A DNA stretch of 64,000 nt from Alistipes sp. (GCA_021201825.1 JAJQED010000037.1:37516-101515); one strand, 5' to 3'; positions 27,201 through 34,465 are shown, counted from the stretch's first letter. Made by a program: numbers and translations. The notes: generated by a model not told the origin, from the letters alone.

Positions 27201-28198
27201 TGTTCGAATATTTTGAGGCGGCGCGGGATATAATATACCCCGCCGTATTCGGTGGCGATCCACAGGCCACCCTCGCGGTCGCGGTATATATCGTTGACCG
27301 TTTGCCTGATGGTGCCGACCGAACTGTTAAAGGTCAGCGCACCGGTGTTTTTATCCAGCATTACGATACCGTTCTCGGTGCCGAGCATCAACTCCGTAGC
27401 CGAATACGGGAAGATGGACCTTATTCCCGAAAGCCGGCCGTTGCCGGCGACATATCGGGGTTCCTCCCCGGTAGCGGCGGCCGAGAGGTACAACTCCCCG
27501 TCCTCCATGCCGTACCATACCGTATCCCGCTCCGTGAAAACCGAAGCGATACCGCCTGTCTTCCCCGTGGCCGGGTCGCGGAACACGGTACCGATCAACT
27601 CCCCGTCCGGGCCGAGCCGGACCACCTCGCCGGTCTCCATCGCGGCCGTAACCGTCCCGTCGGGTGACACCCCGAGCAGGCTCACGATGGAAGAATGGTG
27701 GTTGAACTGCCCCAGCAGGTCCGCATCCTTATCGTAGGCGAAAATCCCCTGTCCATGGGTGCCGATCCATATCCGCCCCTGGGGACCCTCAGAAAGAGCC
27801 GTGACCCGGGCCCCGGCCGTTACGCCGAACGCAGTCTCGGTATCGAGCCTGCGGAAACTGTCGGCGGCAAAATCGTAACGGTAAACCCCGCCGGCGGAAC
27901 CTATCCACATATCCCCGCCGCTGTCGACCAGCAGGCAGTAGATCGAATTGTCCCCGAGCGAATACGGATCGTTATCGTTGGGATAGTAGGCCACGGACCG
28001 GCTACCGTCGAATCGGTTCAGCCCGTCCGCCGTCCCGAACCACATAAACCCGCGGGTATCCTGCACCACGCACCGCACCGTATTGTGCGACAACCCGTTA
28101 TCCGCATCGTACCTGACGAACGGCGAGGACGGGCCGGAGGTTGCATGTATAACGGAGAGCAATATTATCAGGAGGGTCGATATATGCTTTTCTTTCAT
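24209..28198 (-). CDS. hybrid two-component system (HTCS) PUL regulator
   Basis: A 1329-residue one-protein sensor and transcription factor. The start at 28198 begins a signal peptide (MKEKHISTLLIILLSVI); upstream codons in frame look non-coding. The periplasmic part has many reg_prop propeller repeats (GFMWFGTADGLNRF, DMWIGSAGGVYRY, GRVWISTERGLCYY), then a Y_Y_Y domain (LSPGRYRFMVRGSNNDGVW). A membrane segment lies at ~773-790. His826 in LAHEIRTPL is the phosphoacceptor, followed by an ATPase domain (VNNLLSNASKYA, DDGPGIPEQD, GTGLGLPLAQ). The receiver has Asp1117 in VSDLMMPEMDG, and a C-terminal AraC HTH ends the protein. It senses an oligosaccharide and should activate the adjacent convergent PUL. 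Confidence 0.95.
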   Translation of the reverse strand: MKEKHISTLLIILLSVIHATSGPSSPFVRYDADNGLSHNTVRCVVQDTRGFMWFGTADGLNRFDGSRSVAYYPNDNDPYSLGDNSIYCLLVDSGGDMWIGSAGGVYRYDFAADSFRRLDTETAFGVTAGARVTALSEGPQGRIWIGTHGQGIFAYDKDADLLGQFNHHSSIVSLLGVSPDGTVTAAMETGEVVRLGPDGELIGTVFRDPATGKTGGIASVFTERDTVWYGMEDGELYLSAAATGEEPRYVAGNGRLSGIRSIFPYSATELMLGTENGIVMLDKNTGALTFNSSVGTIRQTVNDIYRDREGGLWIATEYGGVYYIPRRLKIFEHYLAAGTDEGEAIVNCFAEDSCGDIWVGTRDAGLLVFDGRTGRQIDPPVKLPVPLKDIRCIMIEDGTAWLGTFSDGLYIVDLASGTFDHHIYRRGTLNTLSDNSISAIYQTSDGIVYVGTRWGLHRYNPLRRNFTAEARTDNQPHISDILEDGMGNIWFSSYSRGIYRFFPEEQMWMIVSHMPGREYGLPNNKVICMMEDSRGRVWISTERGLCYYDYETGRIERIDADHTMPGNLVVYAMEEDDDGYIWTSGNNGLECIDPDNLRVVNRFTKTDGLQGNQFNHRASFRSSTGKLFFGGINGFNAFYPSGFRVNDYAPPTVITNFYIDNREVRISREDNKTPLKGNIAGTDRIKLKNSQNSIAFDFAALSYQDPSRNRYIYRLSGWDDEWIETGTHNRATYNNLSPGRYRFMVRGSNNDGVWSADDASVTVEILPPFYKTWWAYLFYSVLVLGAMWGGAEQQKKLNLKRLREYTIEQEKRSYLSKINFFTNLAHEIRTPLTLIKVPLENILNYGQVDLRSRNYLRIMESNTANLLNLVNQLLDFRKSEEDGYRMDVREHDVSGIVQEVCDRFRPVMQINGISLTLEEPDTPLVFNVDREAVLKIVNNLLSNASKYARSRVTVSVESTDGLVISVSDDGPGIPEQDRSKIFHTFYTAEGSVAGTGLGLPLAQLLTEKHSGSISVGANEAGGAVFTVSIPKLPPVVSPPADTGTAEEVGHSAIVPDLTELATPENKKTVVLVVEDNNDMRRMIADIVGNYFTVLTAQNGKRALEKLDREDIHIIVSDLMMPEMDGYQLCEFVKSDMRYSHIPVIQLTAKTTIEDRIKGLEYGADAYIDKPFSAEHLLKQIANLIGNRKRLMEGFRQSILTPTTAVAGSSRKDNEFILKVNAYITENLQNTDFYIDSLAEKLYMSRSSFYRKIKNLFGMSPNEYLKSIRLTKARELLLEGELLASEIYLMVGFSSLSYFSTCFKNHFGMSPKDYVAEYRKEKNGPAVGKG

Positions 28199-28626
28199 TA
28201 CAGGGCAAGGGTAATTGAATAAGCAAGTTAGCGAAAATATTGCCTTTATACCGGCACCGGACCCCTTAATAATGTAAATTTTACCGGCAATATTCCCTCC
28301 GCCCGGCAAAGCCCGCCTACGGCCATTAAAGAATATAACAGAAAGTTTGAAAAGTGTTCCGAACTGCCGGAATGATCGCTATAAAGAAAGAACCGTAAAA
28401 ATTTGGTTTGTTATCCAACTCCCATAATTTGCATACTATTTGTTACTCCTATATCGTTTTAGTTCATATAAATCCCCATGCTGAAAGTATAAATATACTT
28501 ACGAATAGCGAGACACTCGACACCTCTTTAGATACCTCAAATAAAGCAATTTGGATAGATAAGGATATCGTTTTATCGATTTTTAATTATATTTGTACTG
28601 CAGCTATCCTTTTAGAGATAGAAGTA
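28199..28626. other. AT-rich intergenic leader with a probable promoter
   Basis: About 430 bp between the HTCS start and the 53-residue gene. From about 28380 the base composition changes sharply to AT-rich, marking the left edge of an island. A Bacteroidota -7 box TATATTTG lies at 28588-28595, about 30 bp before the ATG at 28627; no clear -33 TTG is at the usual distance. An open frame from 28408 runs into the gene, but its upstream part is not protein-like. Confidence 0.5.
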
Positions 28627-28788
28627 ATGAAAAAGAATAACAATAAACAGCAGCAAGAGAAAGCAAGAGTATTATCGGCCGTTAATAAAATGATGGCTGA
28701 TAAAAAAGCGTGGTTGAAATGTATCGACGAAAGAAAACCATTATCGACTCTCGAGGAAAAAGGTGTAGTGCTGTCTAAATTAGGGTAG
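28627..28788 (+). CDS. 53-residue small basic protein of the AT-rich island
   Basis: A short protein starting MKKNNNKQQQEKARVLSAVN, helical and basic, ending EEKGVVLSKLG. The ATG at 28627 is chosen because it follows a -7 promoter box and the upstream frame looks non-coding. It ends 13 bp before the DUF6169-like gene, so the two are likely cotranscribed. Similar small proteins (charged helix followed by a short 'KGV' tail) seem to occur in pairs with other small genes in Bacteroidota, which suggests an antitoxin-like or regulatory partner; this is from memory and not confirmed. Confidence 0.6.
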   Translation: MKKNNNKQQQEKARVLSAVNKMMADKKAWLKCIDERKPLSTLEEKGVVLSKLG

Positions 28789-28801
28789 CCTGCAAAAATA
28801 T

Positions 28802-29366
28802 ATGTCTAAAGGAATCCCGCAGGATAGATTAATATTAGATATAAACCGTATAAATGCCCTTTCGCCCTATTACGTCACTTATGACGATGGGAAAAGGGCA
28901 TTTGTATTTACCACGGATCATGGAATAAATTGTTATGTCTCTTTCAGTCCCGATGAGGGGGTTCTGGAAGATATAGAAAATGTTTATAATCTACTTCTTG
29001 CAACTTATCCCCGGAAAGTTTTTAAAAAAGACCATTCCATAGAAAAAACGATCGTAGCCATCATTACCGAATTTTTTAAAGATAGAAACAGAGTTCTTGG
29101 TTATTTCTGTGATCATTCTGTTTCATTTGATAATAGACATCCTACCGATATCCCTTACCCAGACTTTAAGATGTCGGCTTTTCAATATATGGTTCTCCCG
29201 TAACAATAAAGCAGGAAATTATATTAAATACGATGCAGTGATAACCAGTGGAGATGTCAAAGAACATATCTCCATCATATTTTGTTCGGATTATCCGAGG
29301 AAAAAAGAGCTGGTTGAAAATTTCGACAGAATTATAAATTTTCTCAATTCAGACGAAACAAAATAA
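28802..29366 (+). pseudogene. DUF6169-like gene interrupted by a frameshift
   Basis: The first frame (28802-29203) starts MSKGIPQDRLILDINRI and includes SPYYVTYDDGKRAFVFTTDH and IVAIITEFFKDRN, which fit the N-terminal two-thirds of DUF6169-like proteins. The family's expected R-x-x-LF-x-x-WF segment and C-terminal part (RCRLFNIWFSRNNKAG ... ISIIFCSDYPRKKEL) appear in the +1 frame, ending at 29366. The switch lies between about 29125 and 29165. Removing one C from a CCC run there joins the two parts into a protein of about 187 residues. The gene is therefore broken, or it needs ribosomal frameshifting. The function of the family is unknown. Confidence 0.65.
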
Positions 29367-29394
29367 TAACCGGTAAGCGGCTATTATCATTATT

Positions 29395-29657
29395 CTATCT
29401 GTTCGGAAGTTCGATTTTAGTAGGAAAATCCTCCAGAGACGGGAAGAAGTCTTCTACCTTACAATCCAGAAATTGGGCAATATAATAAAGATGAACAGCT
29501 GAATACTTACAGGAGGAATTCTCTTTTTCAACTTCCGCCGGAAAACTGTGATGGGTTCCTATAGCACTGGCAATTGCCCTTAAAGAGACTGCTTCTTTAA
29601 GCCTTTTATTTTTAACCCGCCTGATTATCTCCCTATCTATTTCCGTTTTTTTGACAT
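29395..29657 (-). pseudogene. XRE/HTH-type regulator broken at a poly-A tract
   Basis: The minus strand has an ATG at 29657 followed by TC and seven A residues, then a stop after six codons (MSKKRK). Adding one A gives MSKKTEIDREIIRRVKNKR and an open frame to the stop at 29395-29397. The frame-corrected ~86-residue protein aligns along its length with the intact gene at 29735-29977 (shared REI/EIIxRVKxKRL, SLRxIA, HHSFP, VEK, CKYSA, LYYxAQ, DLYP/DFFP). No in-frame start codon exists for the long frame. It is either a pseudogene or expressed by transcript slippage on the A tract. Confidence 0.65.
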
Positions 29658-29734
29658 AACTTTGTAAGAGTTCGAACGGTCAACAATGAGACTTGCCGAG
29701 ACTGAAGCACGGGTAAGGTTTAATGCGGAACTAA

Positions 29735-29977
29735 CTATCCTTTAGGCTCAAATTGGTCGAGAGGCGGATAGAGATCTGAAATGGGGCAGTTAAACTCCTG
29801 TGCTAAATAATAAAGCTGGTCGGCAGAATATTTACAGGGTGTATCTACTTTTTCCACTTGTTGCGGAAAGCTATGATGTGTTTTCAGTATGCGTGCTATC
29901 CCCCTTAATGAATCTCCTTGCTCAAGTCTCTTGGCTTTAACACGTTTAATTATTTCTATATCAACTTTTGTTTTCAT
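29735..29977 (-). CDS. small XRE/HTH-type DNA-binding protein
   Basis: An 80-residue protein starting MKTKVDIEIIKRVKAKRLEQ. Its order (N-terminal helix with RVKAKR, a helix-turn-helix around GDSLRGIARILKTHHSFPQQ, then VEKVDTPCKYSADQLYYLAQEF and the end DLYPPLDQF) resembles the short XRE regulators common in Bacteroidota, although the HTH is divergent. It is the intact paralogue of the broken gene just downstream, 77 bp away. It may act as repressor or antitoxin for the island; the target is unknown. Confidence 0.7.
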   Translation of the reverse strand: MKTKVDIEIIKRVKAKRLEQGDSLRGIARILKTHHSFPQQVEKVDTPCKYSADQLYYLAQEFNCPISDLYPPLDQFEPKG

Positions 29978-30185
29978 AGCTTATCTTTTGCGAATTAATC
30001 AAAAAGGAGTAACTTAGTGCCTGAGATTACTCGCCATTATATTGCGGCAATCCCATCTGGTTTCAACTATATATTTTTGATAATTATGTAATTGGTGAAA
30101 TAAATACCATAAAGGATAAACACCCTTTATACCTTTCTTACAATCTTGGGCCCGGCTCTGCCGGTGATTGCTTGCGGTATATGGG

Positions 30186-30229
30186 TTGTCAGTCCTGGGT
30201 TTTGCCCTAACTTTGCAAAAAGTTAGGGC
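30186..30229 (+). promoter_or_regulatory. promoter inside an inverted repeat, upstream of the AraC gene
   Basis: A -33 TTG (30186-30188) and a -7 box TAACTTTG (30208-30215) are separated by 19 bp, matching the Bacteroidota sigma-70 consensus. The -7 box lies within a near-perfect inverted repeat, GCCCTAACTTT and its complement, spanning 30204-30229 with a short loop. A protein binding the repeat would block the promoter. The transcript would start about 95 bp before the AraC gene at 30318; the leader between them has no ORF. Confidence 0.65.
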
Positions 30230-30317
30230 AGGCTTAGGGCGTAGGACAACTTCTGCAAGCAGGTTCCCAAGACCGTAAGAAAGAAGTTGTAACCGCGCCC
30301 TTTTTCTATACCCCTAT

Positions 30318-31181
30318 ATGGACCATTGTTTTTATGCGGCCGACCTCCGGCAGTGCGAATTTTATCCCCGTTGCTCCACAGGATATTTGGAATCTTACGG
30401 GTTATGGCCGGGAGAGACTCTCGGCCTAACCTATCACGGCCCGTGCCTTTTATATATCGAATGCGGCACCGCCGATCTGCGATCCGACCATTTCGGTTAC
30501 CGGCTATGGGCCCCGGACTTTGTTATAATCCCGGATACTGCTTTCAATATTACAGCCGCGGAGGCCGGGAATATCCATATATTCCGGCCGGAAATTCTTA
30601 AAATGGTCGCAAATAAATTAAACCCGGAATTAGACATTCCCTCGGGCTTAACTACTAAAAACCTGAAACCTGTAGGGATAGCGGACCGGGAAAGCGCATC
30701 GAGGCTATCGTACGGAATAATGCCGGAAAGACTCCGTTGCCGCCAATATGCGAGCATCAAATTACAGGAGGTCGTTTTTACGGTCCGGCCCGGACTGCAC
30801 GGGGCAATCGGAAAAGTCCTGTCTTCCAAAAACTGGTTTTTCCGGCTACGGGTCGAAAGGCTTTTCGATACCTCCAGCCGGATATCAGAGTTCGCAACTG
30901 CCCTGGGATTGTCCGACAGCGGGTTCTGCAAAGCGTTCCGCAGGGTTTACGGGCACTCTTTTTACCGCTGGTACCAGAGCAGGCGTTTGGAGAGTATAAT
31001 GGAAAATATGGCAAGGTATGAATACTCTTTAAGGGAACTGGCCGTCAAGCATGGTTTCAACTCGGTGCAACACCTCGGGTATTTCATAAAAAAGAGTACG
31101 GGACTATCTGCCGGCAGGCTGCGGCGGGAAATACAGAAAGAGCCTGCCCGGTTCTTAAAAGCGGAGGACCAACAACCCTGA
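30318..31181 (+). CDS. AraC-family transcriptional regulator
   Basis: A 287-residue protein with a C-terminal AraC double helix-turn-helix (ISEFATALGLSDSGFCKAFRRVYG, then LRELAVKHGFNSVQHLGYFIKKSTG, about residues 190-270). The N-terminal ~150 residues start MDHCFYAADLRQCEFYPRC, with several Cys and aromatic residues and a central FVIIPDTAFNIT; this part is not a recognised sensor domain. It is isolated, with its own promoter and terminator. It may control the neighbouring island, the porin, or itself through the repeat at 30204-30229. Confidence 0.82.
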   Translation: MDHCFYAADLRQCEFYPRCSTGYLESYGLWPGETLGLTYHGPCLLYIECGTADLRSDHFGYRLWAPDFVIIPDTAFNITAAEAGNIHIFRPEILKMVANKLNPELDIPSGLTTKNLKPVGIADRESASRLSYGIMPERLRCRQYASIKLQEVVFTVRPGLHGAIGKVLSSKNWFFRLRVERLFDTSSRISEFATALGLSDSGFCKAFRRVYGHSFYRWYQSRRLESIMENMARYEYSLRELAVKHGFNSVQHLGYFIKKSTGLSAGRLRREIQKEPARFLKAEDQQP

Positions 31182-31190
31182 AGGGGAGAA

Positions 31191-31227
31191 AAAATAAAAG
31201 GTTACGGTTTCCCGTAACCTTTATTTT
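31191..31227. terminator. bidirectional intrinsic terminator
   Basis: AAAATAAAAGGTTACGG pairs with CCGTAACCTTTTATTTT around a short loop, with U-rich ends in both directions. It serves the AraC gene on the plus strand and the tRNA on the minus strand. Confidence 0.9.
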
Positions 31228-31230
31228 CCG

Positions 31231-31304
31231 TAGCGAGTCCGAGACTTGAACTCGGGACCTCATGATTATGAATCATGCGCTCTAACCAGCTGAGCTAACT
31301 CGCC
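31231..31304 (-). tRNA. tRNA-Met (anticodon CAT)
   Basis: On the minus strand the cloverleaf reads: acceptor GGCGAGT (31304-31298) pairing with ACTCGCT, D arm GCTC-AGCTGGTTA-GAGC, anticodon stem CATGA/TCATG with loop TTCATAA (anticodon CAT), variable loop AGGTC, T arm CCGAG-TTCAAGT-CTCGG, and discriminator A at 31231. CCA is not encoded. The anticodon stem lacks the three G-C pairs of initiator tRNA, so this is elongator Met; tRNA-Ile2, whose C34 is modified to lysidine, also has CAT and cannot be fully excluded. Confidence 0.93.
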
Positions 31305-31395
31305 CTTTGCCCTGTACCTGTGGCGCAAAGCAGTGCAAAAGTATGTTTTTATTTTAAATCTGCAAAAATTTACCCGTTCAAAATCACCCCCGCCC

Positions 31396-32547
31396 TTAGA
31401 AAGTAGCCACTATCTCGAGGGTGATCTTATCCTGCAGCAACTGGTTGCGTGAGTAGTCGGACGGTTTGCGGGTGACGAAATACTTCTCGAACTGCAGCCG
31501 CAGCTCGGAACCCACGATCTTGCCCGTGAAACCGAAGTTGACCCCGACCGTAGCCCGATGGGCGGAGAACGTCTCCATAGCCCCGTAACTGTTCAGGAAC
31601 TCGATATTGTCGCCGATGTCCCACCTGCCGAGCGGGGCGACGTATTCCATAAGTTTCATTTTGGGCAGGCGGAACTGGTAATACCCCTGGACATGGCCGG
31701 TTTGAAGCAGGCGCAGCCCGTCCATGCGGAGCCTGCGCTGGGCGTATTCGCTCTCGATGGCGAAATTTTCCTGCGTATAGCTCAACTCCCCGCCCCACAT
31801 CCGGATCCGCTGGGTAAATATCGTGCTGACCAGGCTACCCGACTGGTCGAAACTGACCTTTGTGCCCGCCGGTGTATGCCCGTTGTAGTGGCTCACGGCG
31901 CCGTGTAGACCCATCTCCGGGCCTATCTCGAGCTTGGCTACTATATTTATTTTATTGTCCCATTCGGGATTGTTCGTACCCGATCCGTTAAACAGCCCGA
32001 AATTGACCCTTAACGGCATTTTAGGGATATGGTACCGTAGCAACGCCCCCAGGTCCCTCGACCCGATGGATGAGACGGTATGGCCGATATGGCCGTTCTC
32101 AGGTACGGTGGTATAATAAGTCGTAAGGAACTTGGAGAGGAACGAGCGGTTTGAAAAGATACTGGTATTTGGACCCCGGTCCAGGTCGGTGCTGAAACGG
32201 TATTGCTGCTGCCCGAGCGTAACCTCCAGGTTGTCGGTGAAATAGGTCACGTAGGAATCGAGGATCGAGAGTTTGCCCTCGTTGCTGAAGTCGATCTGGA
32301 TAGCGTATTTCATCCTCGGGCTGGCCAGCCCGCGCACCCCGATCCGCGAATTGCGGACATTGAACCGGTGGCTCCCGTCGTAGAGGCTCGCCTCGAACTT
32401 GGCCTTGACCGCCCCGAACACCTGCGGCACATAATTGACCTTTTCTACCTCTTCTACCTCGAGGCTGTCCGCCCCGTCTGCCGAAGCCATGGCCGACATT
32501 ATGCAGGCCGTAAAGAATACACAAACTGCGATAAAATTCCGTAGCAT
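31396..32547 (-). CDS. phosphate-selective porin (OprP/OprO-like)
   Basis: A 383-residue outer membrane protein with a signal peptide (to about residue 22, AMASADG). The pattern of alternating barrel strands, with NSRIGVRGLASPRMKYAIQIDFS and FRLPKMKLMEYVAPLGRWD, resembles the porin O/P family found in Bacteroidota. The C-terminus LEIVATF ends in Phe, as expected for a barrel. It probably forms an anion channel. A promoter -7 box lies close upstream, giving a short leader. Confidence 0.8.
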   Translation of the reverse strand: MLRNFIAVCVFFTACIMSAMASADGADSLEVEEVEKVNYVPQVFGAVKAKFEASLYDGSHRFNVRNSRIGVRGLASPRMKYAIQIDFSNEGKLSILDSYVTYFTDNLEVTLGQQQYRFSTDLDRGPNTSIFSNRSFLSKFLTTYYTTVPENGHIGHTVSSIGSRDLGALLRYHIPKMPLRVNFGLFNGSGTNNPEWDNKINIVAKLEIGPEMGLHGAVSHYNGHTPAGTKVSFDQSGSLVSTIFTQRIRMWGGELSYTQENFAIESEYAQRRLRMDGLRLLQTGHVQGYYQFRLPKMKLMEYVAPLGRWDIGDNIEFLNSYGAMETFSAHRATVGVNFGFTGKIVGSELRLQFEKYFVTRKPSDYSRNQLLQDKITLEIVATF

Positions 32548-32572
32548 CCCCGTAAAATTGATTTACAGGGTG

Positions 32573-32580
32573 CAAAGGTA
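32573..32580 (-). promoter_or_regulatory. -7 box upstream of the porin
   Basis: On the minus strand it reads TACCTTTG, a match to TAnnTTTG, 26 bp before the porin ATG at 32547. No clear -33 TTG is seen at 19-21 bp. Confidence 0.55.
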
Positions 32581-32629
32581 TATCTTTTGTGAAAATAACC
32601 TATCCCGGCCCCTCGATATTTAATCCCGG

Positions 32630-33076
32630 TCAGGATTGGGGAGTCCCTTTCGGCAGGGGCTGTTTTTCCAGGTCGGAGTTTTGCTGTTTCAACAGGTCGC
32701 GTATTTCGCCCAGCAGCTCCTGGTCCTTGGTCGGGGCCACGGGCGGCGTATCCTTGTCCTTGCTGAAATCGATCTTGGACAACAGCCTGACGAAAAGGAA
32801 AATGGAAAAAGCGATAATAAGGAAATTAACACAACTCTGGATGAAATTCCCGTAGTTTATCTTTACCGCCGCCGCATCTGCCGTAGCGGGCTTGAGTGTG
32901 AAAGCGAGCTCGGAGAAATCGACCCCGCCGACAAGTATCCCGATCGGGGGCATTATTATATCGGCTACCAGAGAATTGACGATCTGCCCGAACGCTCCAC
33001 CGACAACCACGCCGACCGCCAGGTCTATCACGTTGCCACGCATGGCGAACGCCTTGAAATCCTTTAAAAATCCCAT
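32630..33076 (-). CDS. mscL: large-conductance mechanosensitive channel
   Basis: A 148-residue protein starting [20 protein letters not shown], the MscL N-terminal helix leading into the pore-lining first membrane segment ([20 protein letters not shown]). The second segment is [19 protein letters not shown] at about residues 88-106, followed by a cytoplasmic helix and a charged tail. It opens under membrane tension to release solutes in hypo-osmotic shock. Length is normal for the family. Confidence 0.95.
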   Translation of the reverse strand: MGFLKDFKAFAMRGNVIDLAVGVVVGGAFGQIVNSLVADIIMPPIGILVGGVDFSELAFTLKPATADAAAVKINYGNFIQSCVNFLIIAFSIFLFVRLLSKIDFSKDKDTPPVAPTKDQELLGEIRDLLKQQNSDLEKQPLPKGTPQS

Positions 33077-33163
33077 CTTATTTCATTTAACCGGTTCGGC
33101 CCCCCACCGTGCAAAAACGGTGCAATACGGTCCGTATGGCATTTCCGCCCCGTTACCGTTATT

Positions 33164-33676
33164 TTATTTCTGCCATGCGGAGATGATCTCTCCGACATAC
33201 ATTTTGTGGAAGTCCCGCTCGGGATAATGCTTTTCGGCGATTGTCGGGTCGGCGAACGATCCCTCCGTTAGGAACTGCCCGTACAACTTGCGGCACTCCA
33301 AAACCAGTTCCGCCTGGGCGAACGCGACCGAACTGCCGGCGGCCACCGGGGTCAACCCCGCTTCGGACACCTTATCCCGGTCCCGCCCCGATACGCTCCC
33401 GCAAAGGGCCAGCTCCTTGCGGAACCCTTTCCCGAAAAACGACAGGGAGAAACTTTCATGCGCTTCGGCCAACTCGAAAGTATAGCGCTGCGGCCGGATA
33501 AAAACGAACGCCACGGGCCTACCCCACAGCTCCCCTATCCCGCCCCAACTGGCGGTCATGGTATTGAAACCATCCGGGTTACCGGCCGTGACCAGCATCC
33601 ACTGCTTACCTATCTTTTCTATGAAATTGCCGTCGATATGCAACGGGTCGACAAACGGTGCGTTTATTTTTTCCAT
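33164..33676 (-). CDS. flavin reductase-like (FMN-binding split barrel) protein
   Basis: A 170-residue protein starting MEKINAPFVDPLHIDGNF. Motifs MLVTAGNPDGFNTMTASWGGIGELWGRP and FVFIRPQRYTFEL form the FMN-binding split barrel seen in flavin reductase-like proteins of anaerobes. The start at 33676 is preferred over an ATG six codons upstream because the family N-terminus begins near here. Members may act as NAD(P)H:flavin oxidoreductases; the substrate is not known. Confidence 0.8.
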   Translation of the reverse strand: MEKINAPFVDPLHIDGNFIEKIGKQWMLVTAGNPDGFNTMTASWGGIGELWGRPVAFVFIRPQRYTFELAEAHESFSLSFFGKGFRKELALCGSVSGRDRDKVSEAGLTPVAAGSSVAFAQAELVLECRKLYGQFLTEGSFADPTIAEKHYPERDFHKMYVGEIISAWQK

Positions 33677-33719
33677 AACTCTATCCAAGGTCAAAAAATA
33701 TGCCTTTCGCCCACCCCGG

Positions 33720-34340
33720 TTATTTGGCCCGGATCACCGAATTTATATTTTCGATAAGCATGGCAACGGCCACCGAATTGAACCCACCCTCGGGGATTAT
33801 AACGTCTGCGTATTTCTTGGACGGCTCCACGAACTCCTCATGCATGGGCTTGACGGTCTGGATATACTGGTTTACCACCGATTCCATCGTGCGCCCCCGC
33901 TCGACCACGTCCCGCAGCAAACGGCGCGACAACCTAAGGTCGGCATCGGTATCCACGAACACTTTCATGTCCATCAGTTCCCGGAGTTCCTTATGGTCGA
34001 ATATAAGAATGCCCTCCACGATAAGAACCTTTGACGGACGCACCATAACGGTTTCGTCCAGCCGGGCATGCTCCACGAACGAATATACCGGCCTCTCGAC
34101 CGGCACGCCGTTCTTGAGCATCTTTACGTGTTCAACCAGCATATCCGTATCGAACGACTGCGGATGGTCGTAATTGAGCCCGGTACGTTCCTCGAAAGTC
34201 AGTTCCGGATAATTCTTATAATAAAAATCATGGCTCAGGGTGACAACGTCGTCCCCCTCGAAAGCCTCCTGGAGCCTCTTGACCAGAGTGCTTTTACCGG
34301 AACCGGTACCCCCGGCCACGCCGATTACTGTTACGTCCAT
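33720..34340 (-). CDS. udk: uridine kinase
   Basis: A 206-residue enzyme that phosphorylates uridine and cytidine to UMP and CMP. The start MDVTVIGVAGGTGSGKSTL contains the P-loop at residues 8-15; HDFYYKNYPELTFEERTGLNYDHPQSFD is the conserved nucleoside-binding region, and later FVDTDADLRLSRRLLRD is the lid. The ATG at 34340 is used; a TTG six codons upstream is possible. It ends the run of genes after the gyrB terminator. Confidence 0.94.
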   Translation of the reverse strand: MDVTVIGVAGGTGSGKSTLVKRLQEAFEGDDVVTLSHDFYYKNYPELTFEERTGLNYDHPQSFDTDMLVEHVKMLKNGVPVERPVYSFVEHARLDETVMVRPSKVLIVEGILIFDHKELRELMDMKVFVDTDADLRLSRRLLRDVVERGRTMESVVNQYIQTVKPMHEEFVEPSKKYADVIIPEGGFNSVAVAMLIENINSVIRAK

Positions 34341-34366
34341 ATTGCTAAGTTTGTCCAAATCCGTTC

Positions 34367-34374
34367 CAAATATA
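34367..34374 (-). promoter_or_regulatory. -7 box upstream of udk
   Basis: On the minus strand it reads TATATTTG, a match to TAnnTTTG, 27 bp before the udk ATG. No TTG is found at the usual distance upstream. Confidence 0.5.
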
Positions 34375-34418
34375 AAAAAGGTTTGCCAATCGGCCGCCTC
34401 CGGCAGATATGACCCAAC

Positions 34419-34447
34419 AAAAAACCGGGACTGAATCCCGGTTTTTT
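34419..34447 (-). terminator. intrinsic terminator after gyrB
   Basis: AAAAAACCGGGA ... TCCCGGTTTTTT forms a stem with a 5-nt loop and a U-run on either strand. It lies 19 bp after the gyrB stop on the minus strand and upstream of udk. Confidence 0.85.
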
Positions 34448-34465
34448 AGTGTGTTTTCCAAACCC

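Noticed and set aside
28408..28626. N-terminal extension of the 53-residue protein
   Set aside because: The frame is open, but a -7 promoter box lies within it just before the ATG at 28627 and the upstream peptide is not protein-like.
28380..31304. genomic island integrated at tRNA-Met
   Set aside because: The AT-rich segment stops about 1 kb before the tRNA, no repeat of the tRNA end was seen on the far side, and no integrase is present.
31231..31304. initiator tRNA-fMet
   Set aside because: The anticodon stem lacks the three consecutive G-C pairs of initiator tRNA, so elongator Met fits better.
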